NCBI GenBank assembly: GCA_029953615.1
Contig: CP124529.1
Location: forward strand, 186,001 to 250,000
Reading direction: 5' to 3'
DNA length: 64,000 nucleotides
From: Pseudomonas putida
GTDB lineage: Bacteria > Pseudomonadota > Gammaproteobacteria > Pseudomonadales > Pseudomonadaceae
Below the pieces are notes generated by a model. It saw only the letters and a program-made list of their open reading frames with translations. It did not search any database and was not told the origin of the DNA. Every line of letters starts with the position of its first letter. Within the stretch, counting starts at the first letter, position 1. Of this stretch, positions 8,416 through 16,667 are shown one piece after another. The translations under genes and the position numbers were made by a program.

Positions 8416-9965
8416 GCATCCATCCTGGGAGCTGCTTCATGCAGCAGTGCGTCACGTTTCTGATAACCGGCAAAGGCCGCAGCCAGCAACTGGTCCTGGC
8501 TCCAATGGTCACGCTCGAAGGTTTCGATCAGGCGGCCGGCCGACAGCACGGCGATGCGGTCGCAGATCAGCATCAGCTCGCGCAGGTCGCTGGAAACCAC
8601 CACCAGGGCCTTGCCCTGGCGCGCCAGTTCGGCCAGCAGGCCATAGATGTCGAACTTGGCGCCGACGTCGATACCACGGGTGGGCTCGTCGAACAGCAAC
8701 ACCTGGCAGTCGCGCTCCAGCCACCGGCCTATCACCACCTTTTGCTGGTTGCCGCCAGACAGCTCGCCTACCACCTGCTGCGGACCGGCGCTACGAATGC
8801 GCATGGCCTGGATCTGGCGCTCGGCCAATGCCGCTTCGGCCTCGCCATCGAGCACCCCGGCCCGTGATACCGCTCCGAGGTTGCCCAGGGCAATATTGGC
8901 GCTGATCGACTGCGTCAGCAGCAGGCCTTCGCCTTTGCGGTCTTCGGTGATCAGCGCGATACCGGCCTGCACAGCGGCCTTGGGCGAGTCGATGGTGACC
9001 GCCTGCGGTGGCTGGCCGAGGGCGATGCTGCCGCTGTCGGCACGGTCGGCGCCGTAGATCAGGCGCAACAGCTCGGTACGGCCGGCACCGATCAGGCCGC
9101 AGATGCCGAAGATCTCCCCTGCCCTGACCTCGAACGACACTCCACGCACCTTGTCGCCACGGCTGAGCTTGTCGACCTTGAGCAGCGGCGCGCCGATCTG
9201 CCGGCGGCCCAGGTCGATATGCTCGCCCAGCTCGCGGCCGACCATCAGGTTGACCAGTTCGGCGCTGCTGTAGCGCTGGATCGGCTCATCGCACACCAGC
9301 TTGCCGTCACGCAGCACGACGATGCGCTGGGCCACACGCTGCAGTTCTTCCAGGCGATGGGAAATGTAGACGATGGCCACGCCACGTTGGCGCAGGCGCT
9401 CGATCTGGGTGAACAGCAGCTCCACCTCGCGCGCGGTGAGCATGGCGGTGGGTTCGTCGAAGATCAGCACATGGCAATCGCCGATCAGGTTGCGGGCGAT
9501 CTCGACCATTTGCTGGTGGCCGATGCCCAGCTCGCCGACTGGGGTGTCCGGGTCGATAGCGTCGAGGCCGACCTGGGCCATGGCGGCCGTGGCCAGTTGG
9601 CGCAGGCGCTTCTGGCTGATCCAGCCGAAGCGGCCGGGCAGGTTGTCGAGGAACAGGTTTTCCGCCACGGTCAGCGTGGGCAGCAGGTTCAGCTCCTGCA
9701 TGACCATGCGCACGCCGAGGCGCTCGGCCTCGCTGCGGCTGCCAGGCGCGTAGGCCTGGCCGCGGTAGTGCATATGCCCGGTGGTAGGGGTTTCCAGGCC
9801 ACTGATGAGCTTGGACAGGGTGCTTTTGCCAGCGCCGTTCTCACCTGTCAGCGCCAGCACTTCGCCGGCCCGCAGGCTCAGGCTGACCTCGCCGAGCACG
9901 GGTTGGGCGTAGGTCTTGCCCAGGCCGCTGGCGGCGAGCACCACTTCATTGGCCGATGCAGGCAT
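8412..9965 (-). CDS. rbsA: Ribose ABC transporter ATP-binding protein (tandem)
   Basis: 517 residues with two fused nucleotide-binding domains. The first has an intact Walker A (GENGAGKS), a signature GIGHQQMVEIAR and Walker B LIFDEPTA. The second has the degenerate P-loop GLIGAGRTE normal for RbsA/MglA proteins, with signature LSGGNQQKVVIGRW and Walker B LLFDEPTRGID. It energises ribose import with RbsB and RbsC. It lies 21 bases after rbsB and overlaps rbsC by four bases. Confidence 0.96.
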   Translation of the reverse strand: MPASANEVVLAASGLGKTYAQPVLGEVSLSLRAGEVLALTGENGAGKSTLSKLISGLETPTTGHMHYRGQAYAPGSRSEAERLGVRMVMQELNLLPTLTVAENLFLDNLPGRFGWISQKRLRQLATAAMAQVGLDAIDPDTPVGELGIGHQQMVEIARNLIGDCHVLIFDEPTAMLTAREVELLFTQIERLRQRGVAIVYISHRLEELQRVAQRIVVLRDGKLVCDEPIQRYSSAELVNLMVGRELGEHIDLGRRQIGAPLLKVDKLSRGDKVRGVSFEVRAGEIFGICGLIGAGRTELLRLIYGADRADSGSIALGQPPQAVTIDSPKAAVQAGIALITEDRKGEGLLLTQSISANIALGNLGAVSRAGVLDGEAEAALAERQIQAMRIRSAGPQQVVGELSGGNQQKVVIGRWLERDCQVLLFDEPTRGIDVGAKFDIYGLLAELARQGKALVVVSSDLRELMLICDRIAVLSAGRLIETFERDHWSQDQLLAAAFAGYQKRDALLHEAAPRMDA

Positions 9966-9986
9966 GGCCGTATCTCCTGCCAGCGA

Positions 9987-10943
9987 TCAGGGCTTGGTGA
10001 TGAGTTGGACCGGGGTCTGGATGACGTTGTCGGCATCCACGTCGGGTTTCTCGCCCTTGACCATTTTCAGCGCCGCCTGGATGCCGTACACCGCCTGCTG
10101 GCTGGCCGCCTGGTCGAGGGTGGCAAGTACACGGCCATCGGCGAGCATCGGCTTGATGGCGTTGATGTTGTCGTAGCCCACCACTTGCACCTGCCCGGTC
10201 TTGCCAGCGGCACGCACGGCCGACACGGCGCCCAGGGCCATGCTGTCGTTACCGGCCAGCAGGGCTTTCAGGTCGGGGTATTCGTTGAGCATGGAGGCGG
10301 CGACGGCGTTGCCTTTATCGATTTCCCAATTGCCACTCTGCACCGAGACGATCTTGACTTGCGCGGCCTCCATGGCGTCCTTGAAACCGGCGGTACGCTG
10401 CTGGGCGTTGGTGGTGGTCGGCACGCCTTCGATAATGCCGACCTGGTCGCCGGCCTTGAGCTTCTCGTTGGCCAGAAAATCGCCGACCAGGCGCGCGCCC
10501 TTGCGGTTGTCGGGGCCCACGAAGGGTACGCTGATGCCTTTGCTCTTGAGCAGCGCCGGGTCCAGGCGGTTGTCGATGTTGATCACCACCACGCCTTGGT
10601 CCATGGCCTTCTTCACCGCCGAAACCAGCGCCTTGGAGTCGGCCGGGGCAATGACCAGGGCCTTGGCGCCTGCGTTGACCATTTGCTCGACGATGCGGAT
10701 CTGCTCGCCGGTGTCGGTCTCGTTCTTGATGCCGTTGGCGATCAGCTCGAATTCATCGGCGTGGGCTTTCTGGTAGTCCTTGGCGCCGTCTTCCATGGTG
10801 CGGAAGAACTCATTGGCCAGCGACTTCATGACAAGGGCGACCTTGGGCTTGTCTTCGGCGTGGGCGGCGGAAAATGGCAGGGCCAGGGACAGCGAGGAAA
10901 TGACTGCGAGGGCCAGCAGACGACCGGGGAACGGCAGTTTCAT
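9987..10943 (-). CDS. rbsB: Periplasmic ribose-binding protein
   Basis: 318 residues. A Sec signal peptide ending SAAHA (about residues 1-29) precedes a type I periplasmic-binding domain with DKPKVALVMKSLANEFFRTM at its start and the sugar-binding segments NIDNRLDPALLKS and AGNDSMALGA. It captures ribose for the RbsAC complex. First gene of the operon, 37 bases after the predicted operator. Confidence 0.95.
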   Translation of the reverse strand: MKLPFPGRLLALAVISSLSLALPFSAAHAEDKPKVALVMKSLANEFFRTMEDGAKDYQKAHADEFELIANGIKNETDTGEQIRIVEQMVNAGAKALVIAPADSKALVSAVKKAMDQGVVVINIDNRLDPALLKSKGISVPFVGPDNRKGARLVGDFLANEKLKAGDQVGIIEGVPTTTNAQQRTAGFKDAMEAAQVKIVSVQSGNWEIDKGNAVAASMLNEYPDLKALLAGNDSMALGAVSAVRAAGKTGQVQVVGYDNINAIKPMLADGRVLATLDQAASQQAVYGIQAALKMVKGEKPDVDADNVIQTPVQLITKP

Positions 10944-10979
10944 GGACGAGGACTCCGGATCTTGTGTTTTTTGTCGGAT

Positions 10980-11029
10980 CGCAAACGTTTGCGTTGACTC
11001 ACTATGGAAACAGGACCGGGGTTTGTCAA
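10980..11029 (-). promoter_or_regulatory. Promoter and RbsR-type operator of the rbs operon
   Basis: On the minus strand a TTGACA (-35, 11024-11029) is followed 17 bases later by CATAGT (-10, 11001-11006). Immediately downstream is the perfect 14-base palindrome CGCAAACGTTTGCG (10980-10993), which has the CG-centred form of LacI-family operators. It overlaps the expected transcription start, so binding would block initiation. Assignment to RbsR is by position and family. Confidence 0.8.
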
Positions 11030-11189
11030 ATCCGTTTGGCTGTCAGAGGTCAAGTCGAGCCCGGGGCAGTTTATCCGGATTTTTTCCGAAAAGACGAACG
11101 TCTTTTCATCGCGTGCCAGGAATGCCGCTGCTCAGTGTAAAGCGCAGTTTTTGGCCTGACAGGCTGTTGCGAAATTACTTACAGTGAAA

Positions 11190-11207
11190 TACTGTATGTG
11201 CATACAG
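11190..11207 (+). promoter_or_regulatory. LexA (SOS) box over the -10 region of the DUF1654 gene
   Basis: CTGTATGTGCATACAG at 11192-11207 matches the gamma-proteobacterial LexA site CTG-N10-CAG with the TAT/ATA inner bases, preceded by TA as in the E. coli consensus. A candidate promoter TTGCGA (11167-11172), 17-base spacer, TACTGT (11190-11195) overlaps the box, so LexA binding would shut the promoter. The downstream gene starts 19 bases after the box. Confidence 0.85.
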
Positions 11208-11225
11208 CAAAACAAGGAAACGCCT

Positions 11226-11468
11226 GTGTCCAGCACCGCCTCCGCCACCCCGAGCAGCTATGAACAACTGGGTGTGCGCATCCAGAAGATCATCAACAGC
11301 CCCACCGCCCAGCGCAGCCGCGCGGCACTGATCTTCCGCCTGGAACAGGAAACACCGGAAGACTGGGAAACCCTGCTCGAGGAAATCGCCGAAAACGACA
11401 ACGTCACCCTCGCCCACCGCGACGATGGTGGCGTGCAGATTTTCTGGACCGTACCGAAGGAAGACTGA
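11226..11468 (+). CDS. DUF1654 family protein, predicted SOS-regulated
   Basis: 80 residues from the GTG at 11226, which has AAGGA seven bases upstream. In-frame ATGs farther upstream (11184, 11196) lie in or before the LexA box and are unlikely starts. The sequence (SYEQLGVRIQKIINSPTAQRSR, then LEEIAENDNVTLAHRDDGGVQIFW) fits DUF1654, a small Pseudomonas family of unknown function that also occurs on phages. It is mixed helical and soluble with no signal peptide. The SOS box suggests a role in the DNA-damage response, but the function is unknown. Confidence 0.85.
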   Translation: MSSTASATPSSYEQLGVRIQKIINSPTAQRSRAALIFRLEQETPEDWETLLEEIAENDNVTLAHRDDGGVQIFWTVPKED

Positions 11469-11526
11469 CCGCGGCGAGCATGGCAGTTGGCTGGCCCGGG
11501 TGGCCTTCAAGGCCTGCGGCTTAACC

Positions 11527-11952
11527 TCAGGCCAAGGCCTGCAGGTAGGCGCTGGCTTCACGATAACGCGCCAGCCGCGCCAGGTCGGCGGGGCCCGGGC
11601 AGGGAATGCGCGAAAGGTCACTGTTGTCGGCCAGGTCGGCCAGCTTGACGGTGCGCGCCAGCGGGTTATCGCCCAGGCGCACCACGAAGTCCTGGTAGGC
11701 CTCGCCCTCACGGCGGCTGAGCGCCAGCAAGGCGGCAAGGATTTTCAGCGCGAACCCCTCGCGCGCCAGGTCGGACAGCGTCAGCGAGGTGTCTTCGATC
11801 ACATCGTGAAGCACCGCGACAATCCGTTGTTCAGGTGTGGAAACCCGCATCATCACGCGTAGCGGGTGGAGGATATAAGCTGCCCCACCCTTGTCGTATT
11901 GCCCTTCATGCGCCCTGGCGGCCACGGCAATGGCCCGCTCCAGTGTAGACAT
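11527..11952 (-). CDS. HD-domain phosphohydrolase, RelA/SpoT hydrolase-like
   Basis: 141 residues from the ATG at 11952 with GGGGAGGG upstream. It has the metal-dependent HD pattern: ARAHEGQYDKGG (His15), ILHPLRV (His29), LHDVIEDT (His49-Asp50, Glu53, Asp54), as in the hydrolase half of RelA/SpoT and the small MESH1-like proteins. Likely substrates are (p)ppGpp or another nucleotide (inference). It lacks the synthetase, TGS and ACT parts of full RelA/SpoT. It is a single-gene unit convergent with the DUF1654 gene. Confidence 0.82.
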   Translation of the reverse strand: MSTLERAIAVAARAHEGQYDKGGAAYILHPLRVMMRVSTPEQRIVAVLHDVIEDTSLTLSDLAREGFALKILAALLALSRREGEAYQDFVVRLGDNPLARTVKLADLADNSDLSRIPCPGPADLARLARYREASAYLQALA

Positions 11953-12066
11953 GAGGCCCTCCCCGTTCGGCTTCTTCCTGCCAAGCATAGCCAAAACTGT
12001 GCGGACAGTGTCTAGCGCAGGTGTGGCTGTGCCGCTCAAAGCTTGCGCCCCCCTGTAGGAGCGGTT

Positions 12067-12636
12067 TTAGCGCGTGGCGCCGTGCTGGATGACCACCGAA
12101 TCGGTACCCAGCTTGGCCATTACCTCGGCCTTGCGTGCTTCAGCCTCCTCACGGCTCGGGAACGGCCCCATCAGCACCACCGGCTTGCCGTCGCGGTACT
12201 CCACCGAGGAGGGAATGCCCTTTTCGATCAGGCGTGCGGTCATGTCGCTGAGCGCACCCATGTTGGCACCCTGGATCACCTCCACGTCCCAGCCCTGCGG
12301 GGCAGGCTGGCCAGCCAGGGCTTCGGCGCGGCGCTGCAGCTCGGCGCCGCCGCACATCTCGCGGATGCGCAGGTTGTTACCGCTGTCGTCGACGATGATT
12401 TCGTACTGGCCATCGCGCTTGATCGCCACGTAGCTGCGGTAGGCCTCGTACTGCCCGGCATCATCCTTGCCACGAACCTGGCCGCAGATGGTGCCCTGGG
12501 TGTCGATCCGCACGTTGCCGAACTTGGCGGTTTTAGGGTTGTGCAGGTGTTCGGCCACCTGTTTGTGCACGCCTTCGACCTCGTTCTCACAGCCCGCCAG
12601 GGCCAGCACTGCCATTACCACAGCCAGTTTGCGCAC
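12067..12636 (-). CDS. SPOR-domain lipoprotein
   Basis: 189 residues starting at GTG 12636, chosen because GGAGG lies seven bases before it. The signal peptide VRKLAVVMAVLALAGC ends in a lipobox. The central part (about residues 25-105) is unrecognised and contains CGQVRGKDDAGQYEAYRSYV. The C-terminus (WDVEVIQGANMGALSDMTA to the end) resembles a SPOR domain, which binds denuded septal peptidoglycan. It may therefore be a cell-envelope or division-site lipoprotein. Confidence 0.75.
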   Translation of the reverse strand: MRKLAVVMAVLALAGCENEVEGVHKQVAEHLHNPKTAKFGNVRIDTQGTICGQVRGKDDAGQYEAYRSYVAIKRDGQYEIIVDDSGNNLRIREMCGGAELQRRAEALAGQPAPQGWDVEVIQGANMGALSDMTARLIEKGIPSSVEYRDGKPVVLMGPFPSREEAEARKAEVMAKLGTDSVVIQHGATR

Positions 12637-12730
12637 GCGTGTACCTCCAGTTTCGAAGGGGCGGATTCTAGCACGCCGGGCAATGCCCCGAACCGCGACC
12701 AAACGTTACACGCTGCTTCGCGCGCATAGC

Positions 12731-12762
12731 AAAAAGGGCGATCATTGCTGATCGCCCTTTTT
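12731..12762 (-). terminator. Intrinsic terminator downstream of the first tRNA-Val
   Basis: AAAAAGGGCGATCA, loop TTGC, TGATCGCCCTTTTT. Symmetrical, with T tracts on both strands. It follows the minus-strand tRNA-Val by five bases. Confidence 0.9.
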
Positions 12763-12767
12763 CGATT

Positions 12768-12844
12768 TGGTAGGCACAATTGGACTCGAACCAACGACCC
12801 CCACCATGTCAAGGTGGTGCTCTAACCAACTGAGCTATGTGCCT
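12768..12844 (-). tRNA. tRNA-Val (anticodon GAC)
   Basis: 77 bases including encoded CCA. The acceptor stem AGGCACA/TGTGCCT, D arm TAGCTCAGTTGGTTAGAG, anticodon arm CCACC-TTGACAT-GGTGG and T arm GGTTCGAGTCC are all paired. Identical to the second copy 233 bases away. Confidence 0.97.
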
Positions 12845-12958
12845 GTCGTGTGGTGCGCATATTAGTGACCGAATGCGTACCTGTAAAGCGTTTTTTTGAG
12901 AAAAATCAAAAACTTTCGAATCTGAGCGCATCGCGCTGCCCACAAAAATCGGGCAATG

Positions 12959-12986
12959 AAAAAAGGGGTGACCCTTGCGGATCACC
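12959..12986 (-). terminator. Intrinsic terminator between the two tRNA-Val genes
   Basis: On the minus strand GGTGATCC, loop GCAA, GGGTCACC, then CCTTTTTT. It separates the upstream tRNA-Val from the downstream one, so each copy probably has its own promoter. Confidence 0.8.
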
Positions 12987-13000
12987 GTCCCTCTTCGATT

Positions 13001-13077
13001 TGGTAGGCACAATTGGACTCGAACCAACGACCCCCACCATGTCAAGGTGGTGCTCTAACCAACTGAGCTATGTGCCT
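13001..13077 (-). tRNA. tRNA-Val (anticodon GAC), second copy
   Basis: Same 77-base sequence as the copy at 12768-12844. The duplication extends beyond the tRNA: the flanks TTCGATTTGG and GTCGTGTGGTGCGCAT are shared, so a unit of about 100 bases was duplicated in tandem. Confidence 0.97.
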
Positions 13078-13280
13078 GTCGTGTGGTGCGCATTCTACTC
13101 ATTCCAAAAACCCTGTCAACACTTTTTTTTGCGCTAACCTACTGAATCTTAAACTCTTTATAGAAAGGCGCGCTGACAGGTACCGAGTAAAGGATTTTCA
13201 ACGGACGACTAGCGGGTGTTTATTATTATTGATAGCATCGGTACATTCGTTAAAAATATAAAACACGAGGTTCCTGCAGC

Positions 13281-14564
13281 ATGGCTAACACCCCCTACCC
13301 CCAGTCCTACTACGCCGCCTCGGCCAACCCGGTGCCGCCACGTCCGGCGCTGCAGGGTGAGGTGGAAACCGATGTGTGCATCATCGGTGCCGGCTACACC
13401 GGCCTGTCCAGCGCCCTGTTCCTGCTGGAGAACGGCTTCAAGGTGAGCATCGTCGAAGCAGCCAAGGTCGGCTTCGGCGCGTCGGGCCGCAACGGCGGCC
13501 AGATCGTCAACAGCTACAGCCGCGACATCGACGTCATCGAACGCACCGTCGGCCCACGGGAGGCCCAACTGCTGGGCCAGATGGCTTTCGAAGGCGGGCG
13601 CATCATTCGTGAGCGCGTGGCCAAGTACAACATCCAGTGTGACCTGAAGGACGGTGGCGTGTTCGCTGCCCTCACCAGCAAGCAGATGGGCCATCTGGAG
13701 TCGCAAAAGCGCCTGTGGGAACGCTTCGGCCACAACCAGCTGGAGCTGATGGACCAGAAGCGCATCCGCGAAGTGGTCGCCTGCGACAACTATGTGGGCG
13801 GCATGCTGGACATGAGCGGCGGCCACATCCACCCGCTGAACCTGGCCCTGGGCGAAGCCGCCGCGGTCGAGTCGCTGGGCGGCATCATCTATGAGCAAAC
13901 CCCGGCCATCCGCATCGAGCGTGGCGCCAACCCGGTGGTGCACACCCCACAGGGCAAGGTCCGCGCCAAGTTCATCATCGTCGCTGGCAACGCCTACCTG
14001 GGCAACCTGGTGCCTGAGCTGGCCAGCAAGTCCATGCCATGCGGCACCCAGGTGATCACCACCGAGCCACTGGGCGACGAACTGGCGCGCACCCTGCTGC
14101 CGCAGGACTACTGCGTCGAGGACTGCAACTACCTGCTCGACTACTACCGCCTGACCAGCGACAAGCGCCTGATCTTCGGCGGTGGCGTGGTGTACGGCGC
14201 GCGTGACCCGGCCAACATCGAGGCGATCATCCGGCCGAAGATGCTCAAGGCCTTCCCGCAGCTGAAGAACGTGAAGATCGACTACGCCTGGACCGGCAAC
14301 TTCCTGCTGACCCTGTCGCGCCTGCCGCAGGTTGGCCGTATCGGTGACAACATCTACTACTCGCAGGGCTGCTCGGGTCACGGCGTGACCTACACCCACC
14401 TGGCGGGCAAGGTGCTGGCCGAGGCCATGCGTGGCCAGGCCGAGCGCTTCGACGCCTTCGCCGGCCTGCCGCACTACCCGTTCCCGGGTGGCCAGATGCT
14501 GCGCGTACCGTTCAGCGCCCTTGGCGCCTGGTACTACAGCCTGCGCGATCGCCTGGGCTTCTGA
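13281..14564 (+). CDS. puuB: FAD-dependent gamma-glutamylputrescine oxidase-like protein
   Basis: 427 residues. DAO-fold flavoprotein with the Rossmann motif IIGAGYTGLSSALFLLENG at about residues 32-50, the GFGASGRNGGQIVNSYS substrate/FAD segment and a C-terminal FAD motif GCSGHGVTYTHLAGKVLAEA. Closest in layout to PuuB, which oxidises gamma-glutamylputrescine to the aldehyde with release of H2O2 during putrescine catabolism. A role with another glutamylated amine is possible. It stands alone here, so there is no operon support for the pathway. The preceding 200 bases are AT-rich and hold no recognised site. Confidence 0.85.
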   Translation: MANTPYPQSYYAASANPVPPRPALQGEVETDVCIIGAGYTGLSSALFLLENGFKVSIVEAAKVGFGASGRNGGQIVNSYSRDIDVIERTVGPREAQLLGQMAFEGGRIIRERVAKYNIQCDLKDGGVFAALTSKQMGHLESQKRLWERFGHNQLELMDQKRIREVVACDNYVGGMLDMSGGHIHPLNLALGEAAAVESLGGIIYEQTPAIRIERGANPVVHTPQGKVRAKFIIVAGNAYLGNLVPELASKSMPCGTQVITTEPLGDELARTLLPQDYCVEDCNYLLDYYRLTSDKRLIFGGGVVYGARDPANIEAIIRPKMLKAFPQLKNVKIDYAWTGNFLLTLSRLPQVGRIGDNIYYSQGCSGHGVTYTHLAGKVLAEAMRGQAERFDAFAGLPHYPFPGGQMLRVPFSALGAWYYSLRDRLGF

Positions 14565-14576
14565 TGTAGGCAGGCC

Positions 14577-14665
14577 TGGCCTCTTCCCGGGCACGCCCGC
14601 TCCCACAGGGACCGTGCAAGCAGCACAAATCCTGTGGGAGCGGGCGTGCCCGCGAAAGGGCCGGT
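14577..14665. repeat. REP inverted pair
   Basis: GGGCACGCCCGCTCCCACAG and its partner CTGTGGGAGCGGGCGTGCCC enclose about 25 bases. It lies between convergent puuB and the C39-like lipoprotein gene. Confidence 0.9.
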
Positions 14666-14676
14666 ACAGACAAAAG

Positions 14677-15354
14677 CTATTTGTTCAGGCTACTCACAGC
14701 CTGCTTCGCCGCAATCTCCTGCCCCGCCCGGGCCAGTTCATCTGCAGCCTGCAACCAGCGCTGGCGGTCCACCTGGGCCGGCAGTTGCCGTGGTGGCTGC
14801 ACCAGCACCGCCCAACTGCCAAGTTTCGCCCACGCCGAGGCGAAGGCATCGAACCCCATCACCTGCCGCCGGTGCATGCCCGAGCGCAACAGCACCCGCT
14901 GCTTGTAGCGGTCGTAGCCGATCAGCACGGCATAGCGTGGCTCGCTCCACCAGGCCGAACCCTCCTCGTAACGCAGCAGCACCGGGTTGCCCGCCGCCAC
15001 CTGAGTCAACAGTGCGTCCAGTTGCTTGTCCAGCGGATACACCACCATGCCGTAGTCGCGCGCCACCCGGGGGATGCCCGTGTCCAGCGCCTCGGCGCCC
15101 TGGGGCAGGTCCAGCGGTTTGTCCAGCAGCCCCGGCGTGATCGGTGCCCCTTGTTGCGACAGCACTGCCGCCAACGCCATGGCCCCGCTGTGGTTGGCGT
15201 TGCCACGGTAGAACGGCACGCTGCTGATCTCGACCCGCTGCGGCAGGCCCTTGAGGTTGTTGGAGGGTGCGCTGGCACAACCGGCCAGGCTGGCCGCTAC
15301 CAGGCAGGCCGCCAGCAGCCGACGGGGGGTGGTCTTGAAGGAATGTTGCTGCAT
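14677..15354 (-). CDS. C39 peptidase-like lipoprotein
   Basis: 225 residues from the ATG at 15354 (MQQHSFKTTPRRLLAACLVA). The signal peptide closes with lipobox LAGC (Cys26). The mature part begins VPFYRGNANHSGAMALAAVL, which looks like the start of a papain-like C39 domain in which the usual Cys would sit near N-H-S-G. Here Ser/Gly replace it, so it may be catalytically inactive. GYGMVVYPLDKQLD- and GNPVLLRYEEG-type segments follow, as in PF13529-like proteins. Membrane-attached periplasmic location is expected. Function unknown. Confidence 0.7.
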   Translation of the reverse strand: MQQHSFKTTPRRLLAACLVAASLAGCASAPSNNLKGLPQRVEISSVPFYRGNANHSGAMALAAVLSQQGAPITPGLLDKPLDLPQGAEALDTGIPRVARDYGMVVYPLDKQLDALLTQVAAGNPVLLRYEEGSAWWSEPRYAVLIGYDRYKQRVLLRSGMHRRQVMGFDAFASAWAKLGSWAVLVQPPRQLPAQVDRQRWLQAADELARAGQEIAAKQAVSSLNK

Positions 15355-15577
15355 GGACACTCGCTTGCTCCAACGCCAGGCAGGCAGCGCCCGGCTCTGG
15401 CCACCGATCATAGGTCGGACAGCGGCGCGGGTATAGTCCGACACCGGTTAGGAGCGAATCGGACCAAGCAATAGACCTTTGGTCAATGGAACGTCACAGG
15501 CGAAAGGCTAGACTAAAGCAGTGTCTGGAAGGCCAGCGCCGGCTGACCGAGCGTGGCCTGTAGAGATGGAGGCACAG

Positions 15578-15754
15578 ATGAGCCTGACCCTGGCAATCCT
15601 CATGCTGTTGGGCATGTGGCTGAGCGTCGCAGCCGCCATGCTGTGGGGTGTACTGCGTATCGTGCGGCGTCATTCTCACCACCACCTGCCACCGCAGGTC
15701 CCCGCCAAGCCACAGCCTGTGCGCCGGGCGCGGCGGCATGCCGGGGTGCACTGA
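15578..15754 (+). CDS. Small single-pass membrane protein
   Basis: 58 residues from ATG 15578, preferred over the in-frame ATG at 15566 because GGAGG lies five bases before it. One N-terminal membrane helix (about residues 3-26, LTLAILMLLGMWLSVAAAML) is followed by a His/Pro/Arg-rich basic tail (RRHSHHHLPPQVP). The positive-inside rule suggests a cytoplasmic C-terminus. No family recognised. Confidence 0.6.
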   Translation: MSLTLAILMLLGMWLSVAAAMLWGVLRIVRRHSHHHLPPQVPAKPQPVRRARRHAGVH

Positions 15755-15773
15755 CTCCAGGTTTTCCTTGACC

Positions 15774-15862
15774 CCGTTCGCGGGCTTGCCCGCTCCCACA
15801 GGGACCGCGTCAGCCAGATGGCTACGCAGTCCCTGTGGGAGCGGGCAAGCCCGCGAACGGGG
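15774..15862. repeat. REP inverted pair
   Basis: TTCGCGGGCTTGCCCGCTCC and the mirrored GGAGCGGGCAAGCCCGCGAA with CCCACAGGGAC / GTCCCTGTGGG extensions. It lies between the small membrane protein gene and terC, which converge. Confidence 0.9.
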
Positions 15863-15885
15863 CGCAAGCGCCCCGCTGTTTCACA

Positions 15886-16638
15886 TCAACCTTCAGCCGC
15901 CTCACGTTTCAACCGCGCCCGACGAGCGAGGATGTTGAGGATTTCGATCGCCGTCGAGAAGGCCATGGCCGCGTACACATAACCCTTCGGTACATGGGCG
16001 CCAAAACCTTCGGCAATCAGCGTCATGCCGATCATGATCAGGAAGCCCAGGGCCAGCATCACCACGGTCGGGTTGTCGTTGATGAAGTTGGCCAGCGGGT
16101 CGGCGGCCACCATCATGACGATCACTGCGGTGATCACGGCAATAATCATGATAGGCAGGTGTTCGGTCATGCCCACGGCGGTGATGATGCTGTCGACCGA
16201 GAAGACGATGTCCAGCAACAGAATCTGGAAGATCGCCGCGGCAAAGCCCAGGGTAACCGTCGACGACACCTTGGCTTCTTCCTTGGCGCCGTGCGGGTCG
16301 ACGTTTTCGTGGATTTCCTTGGTCGCCTTCCACAGCAGGAACAGGCCACCGGCAATCAGGATCACATCCTTCCACGAGAAGGCGTTGCCGAACACTTCGA
16401 ACACTGGGTCGGTCAACTGGACGATCCAGGCTACCGTGCTGAGCAAGGCCAGGCGCATGACCAAGGCCATGCTGATACCGATACGGCGCGCCTTGGAGCG
16501 GTACTCCACCGGCAGTTTGTTGGTCAGGATCGAGATGAAGATCAGGTTGTCGATACCCAGTACAACTTCCATGGCCACCAGCGTAGCCAGGGCAACCCAG
16601 GCGGTGGGGCTAGCGGCGAGTTCCAGCAAATATTCCAT
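15886..16638 (-). CDS. TerC-family integral membrane protein
   Basis: 250 residues with about seven membrane helices. The family hallmarks are [21 protein letters not shown] near the N-terminus and [17 protein letters not shown] in the middle, each carrying membrane-embedded acidic residues, plus [16 protein letters not shown]. TerC/YgdQ/YoaE relatives are linked to tellurite resistance and to manganese or calcium export. The actual substrate is not shown by sequence. It ends in a basic tail ([12 protein letters not shown]). A small lipoprotein gene lies 30 bases upstream on the same strand. Confidence 0.88.
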   Translation of the reverse strand: MEYLLELAASPTAWVALATLVAMEVVLGIDNLIFISILTNKLPVEYRSKARRIGISMALVMRLALLSTVAWIVQLTDPVFEVFGNAFSWKDVILIAGGLFLLWKATKEIHENVDPHGAKEEAKVSSTVTLGFAAAIFQILLLDIVFSVDSIITAVGMTEHLPIMIIAVITAVIVMMVAADPLANFINDNPTVVMLALGFLIMIGMTLIAEGFGAHVPKGYVYAAMAFSTAIEILNILARRARLKREAAEG

Positions 16639-16667
16639 TGGTCAAATCCTGCAGCAGCGGTTGGGGG

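Noticed and set aside
14577..14665. CRISPR-like repeat arrays
   Set aside because: Repeats are inverted REP pairs scattered singly over the window, not direct repeats with regular spacers, and no cas genes are present.
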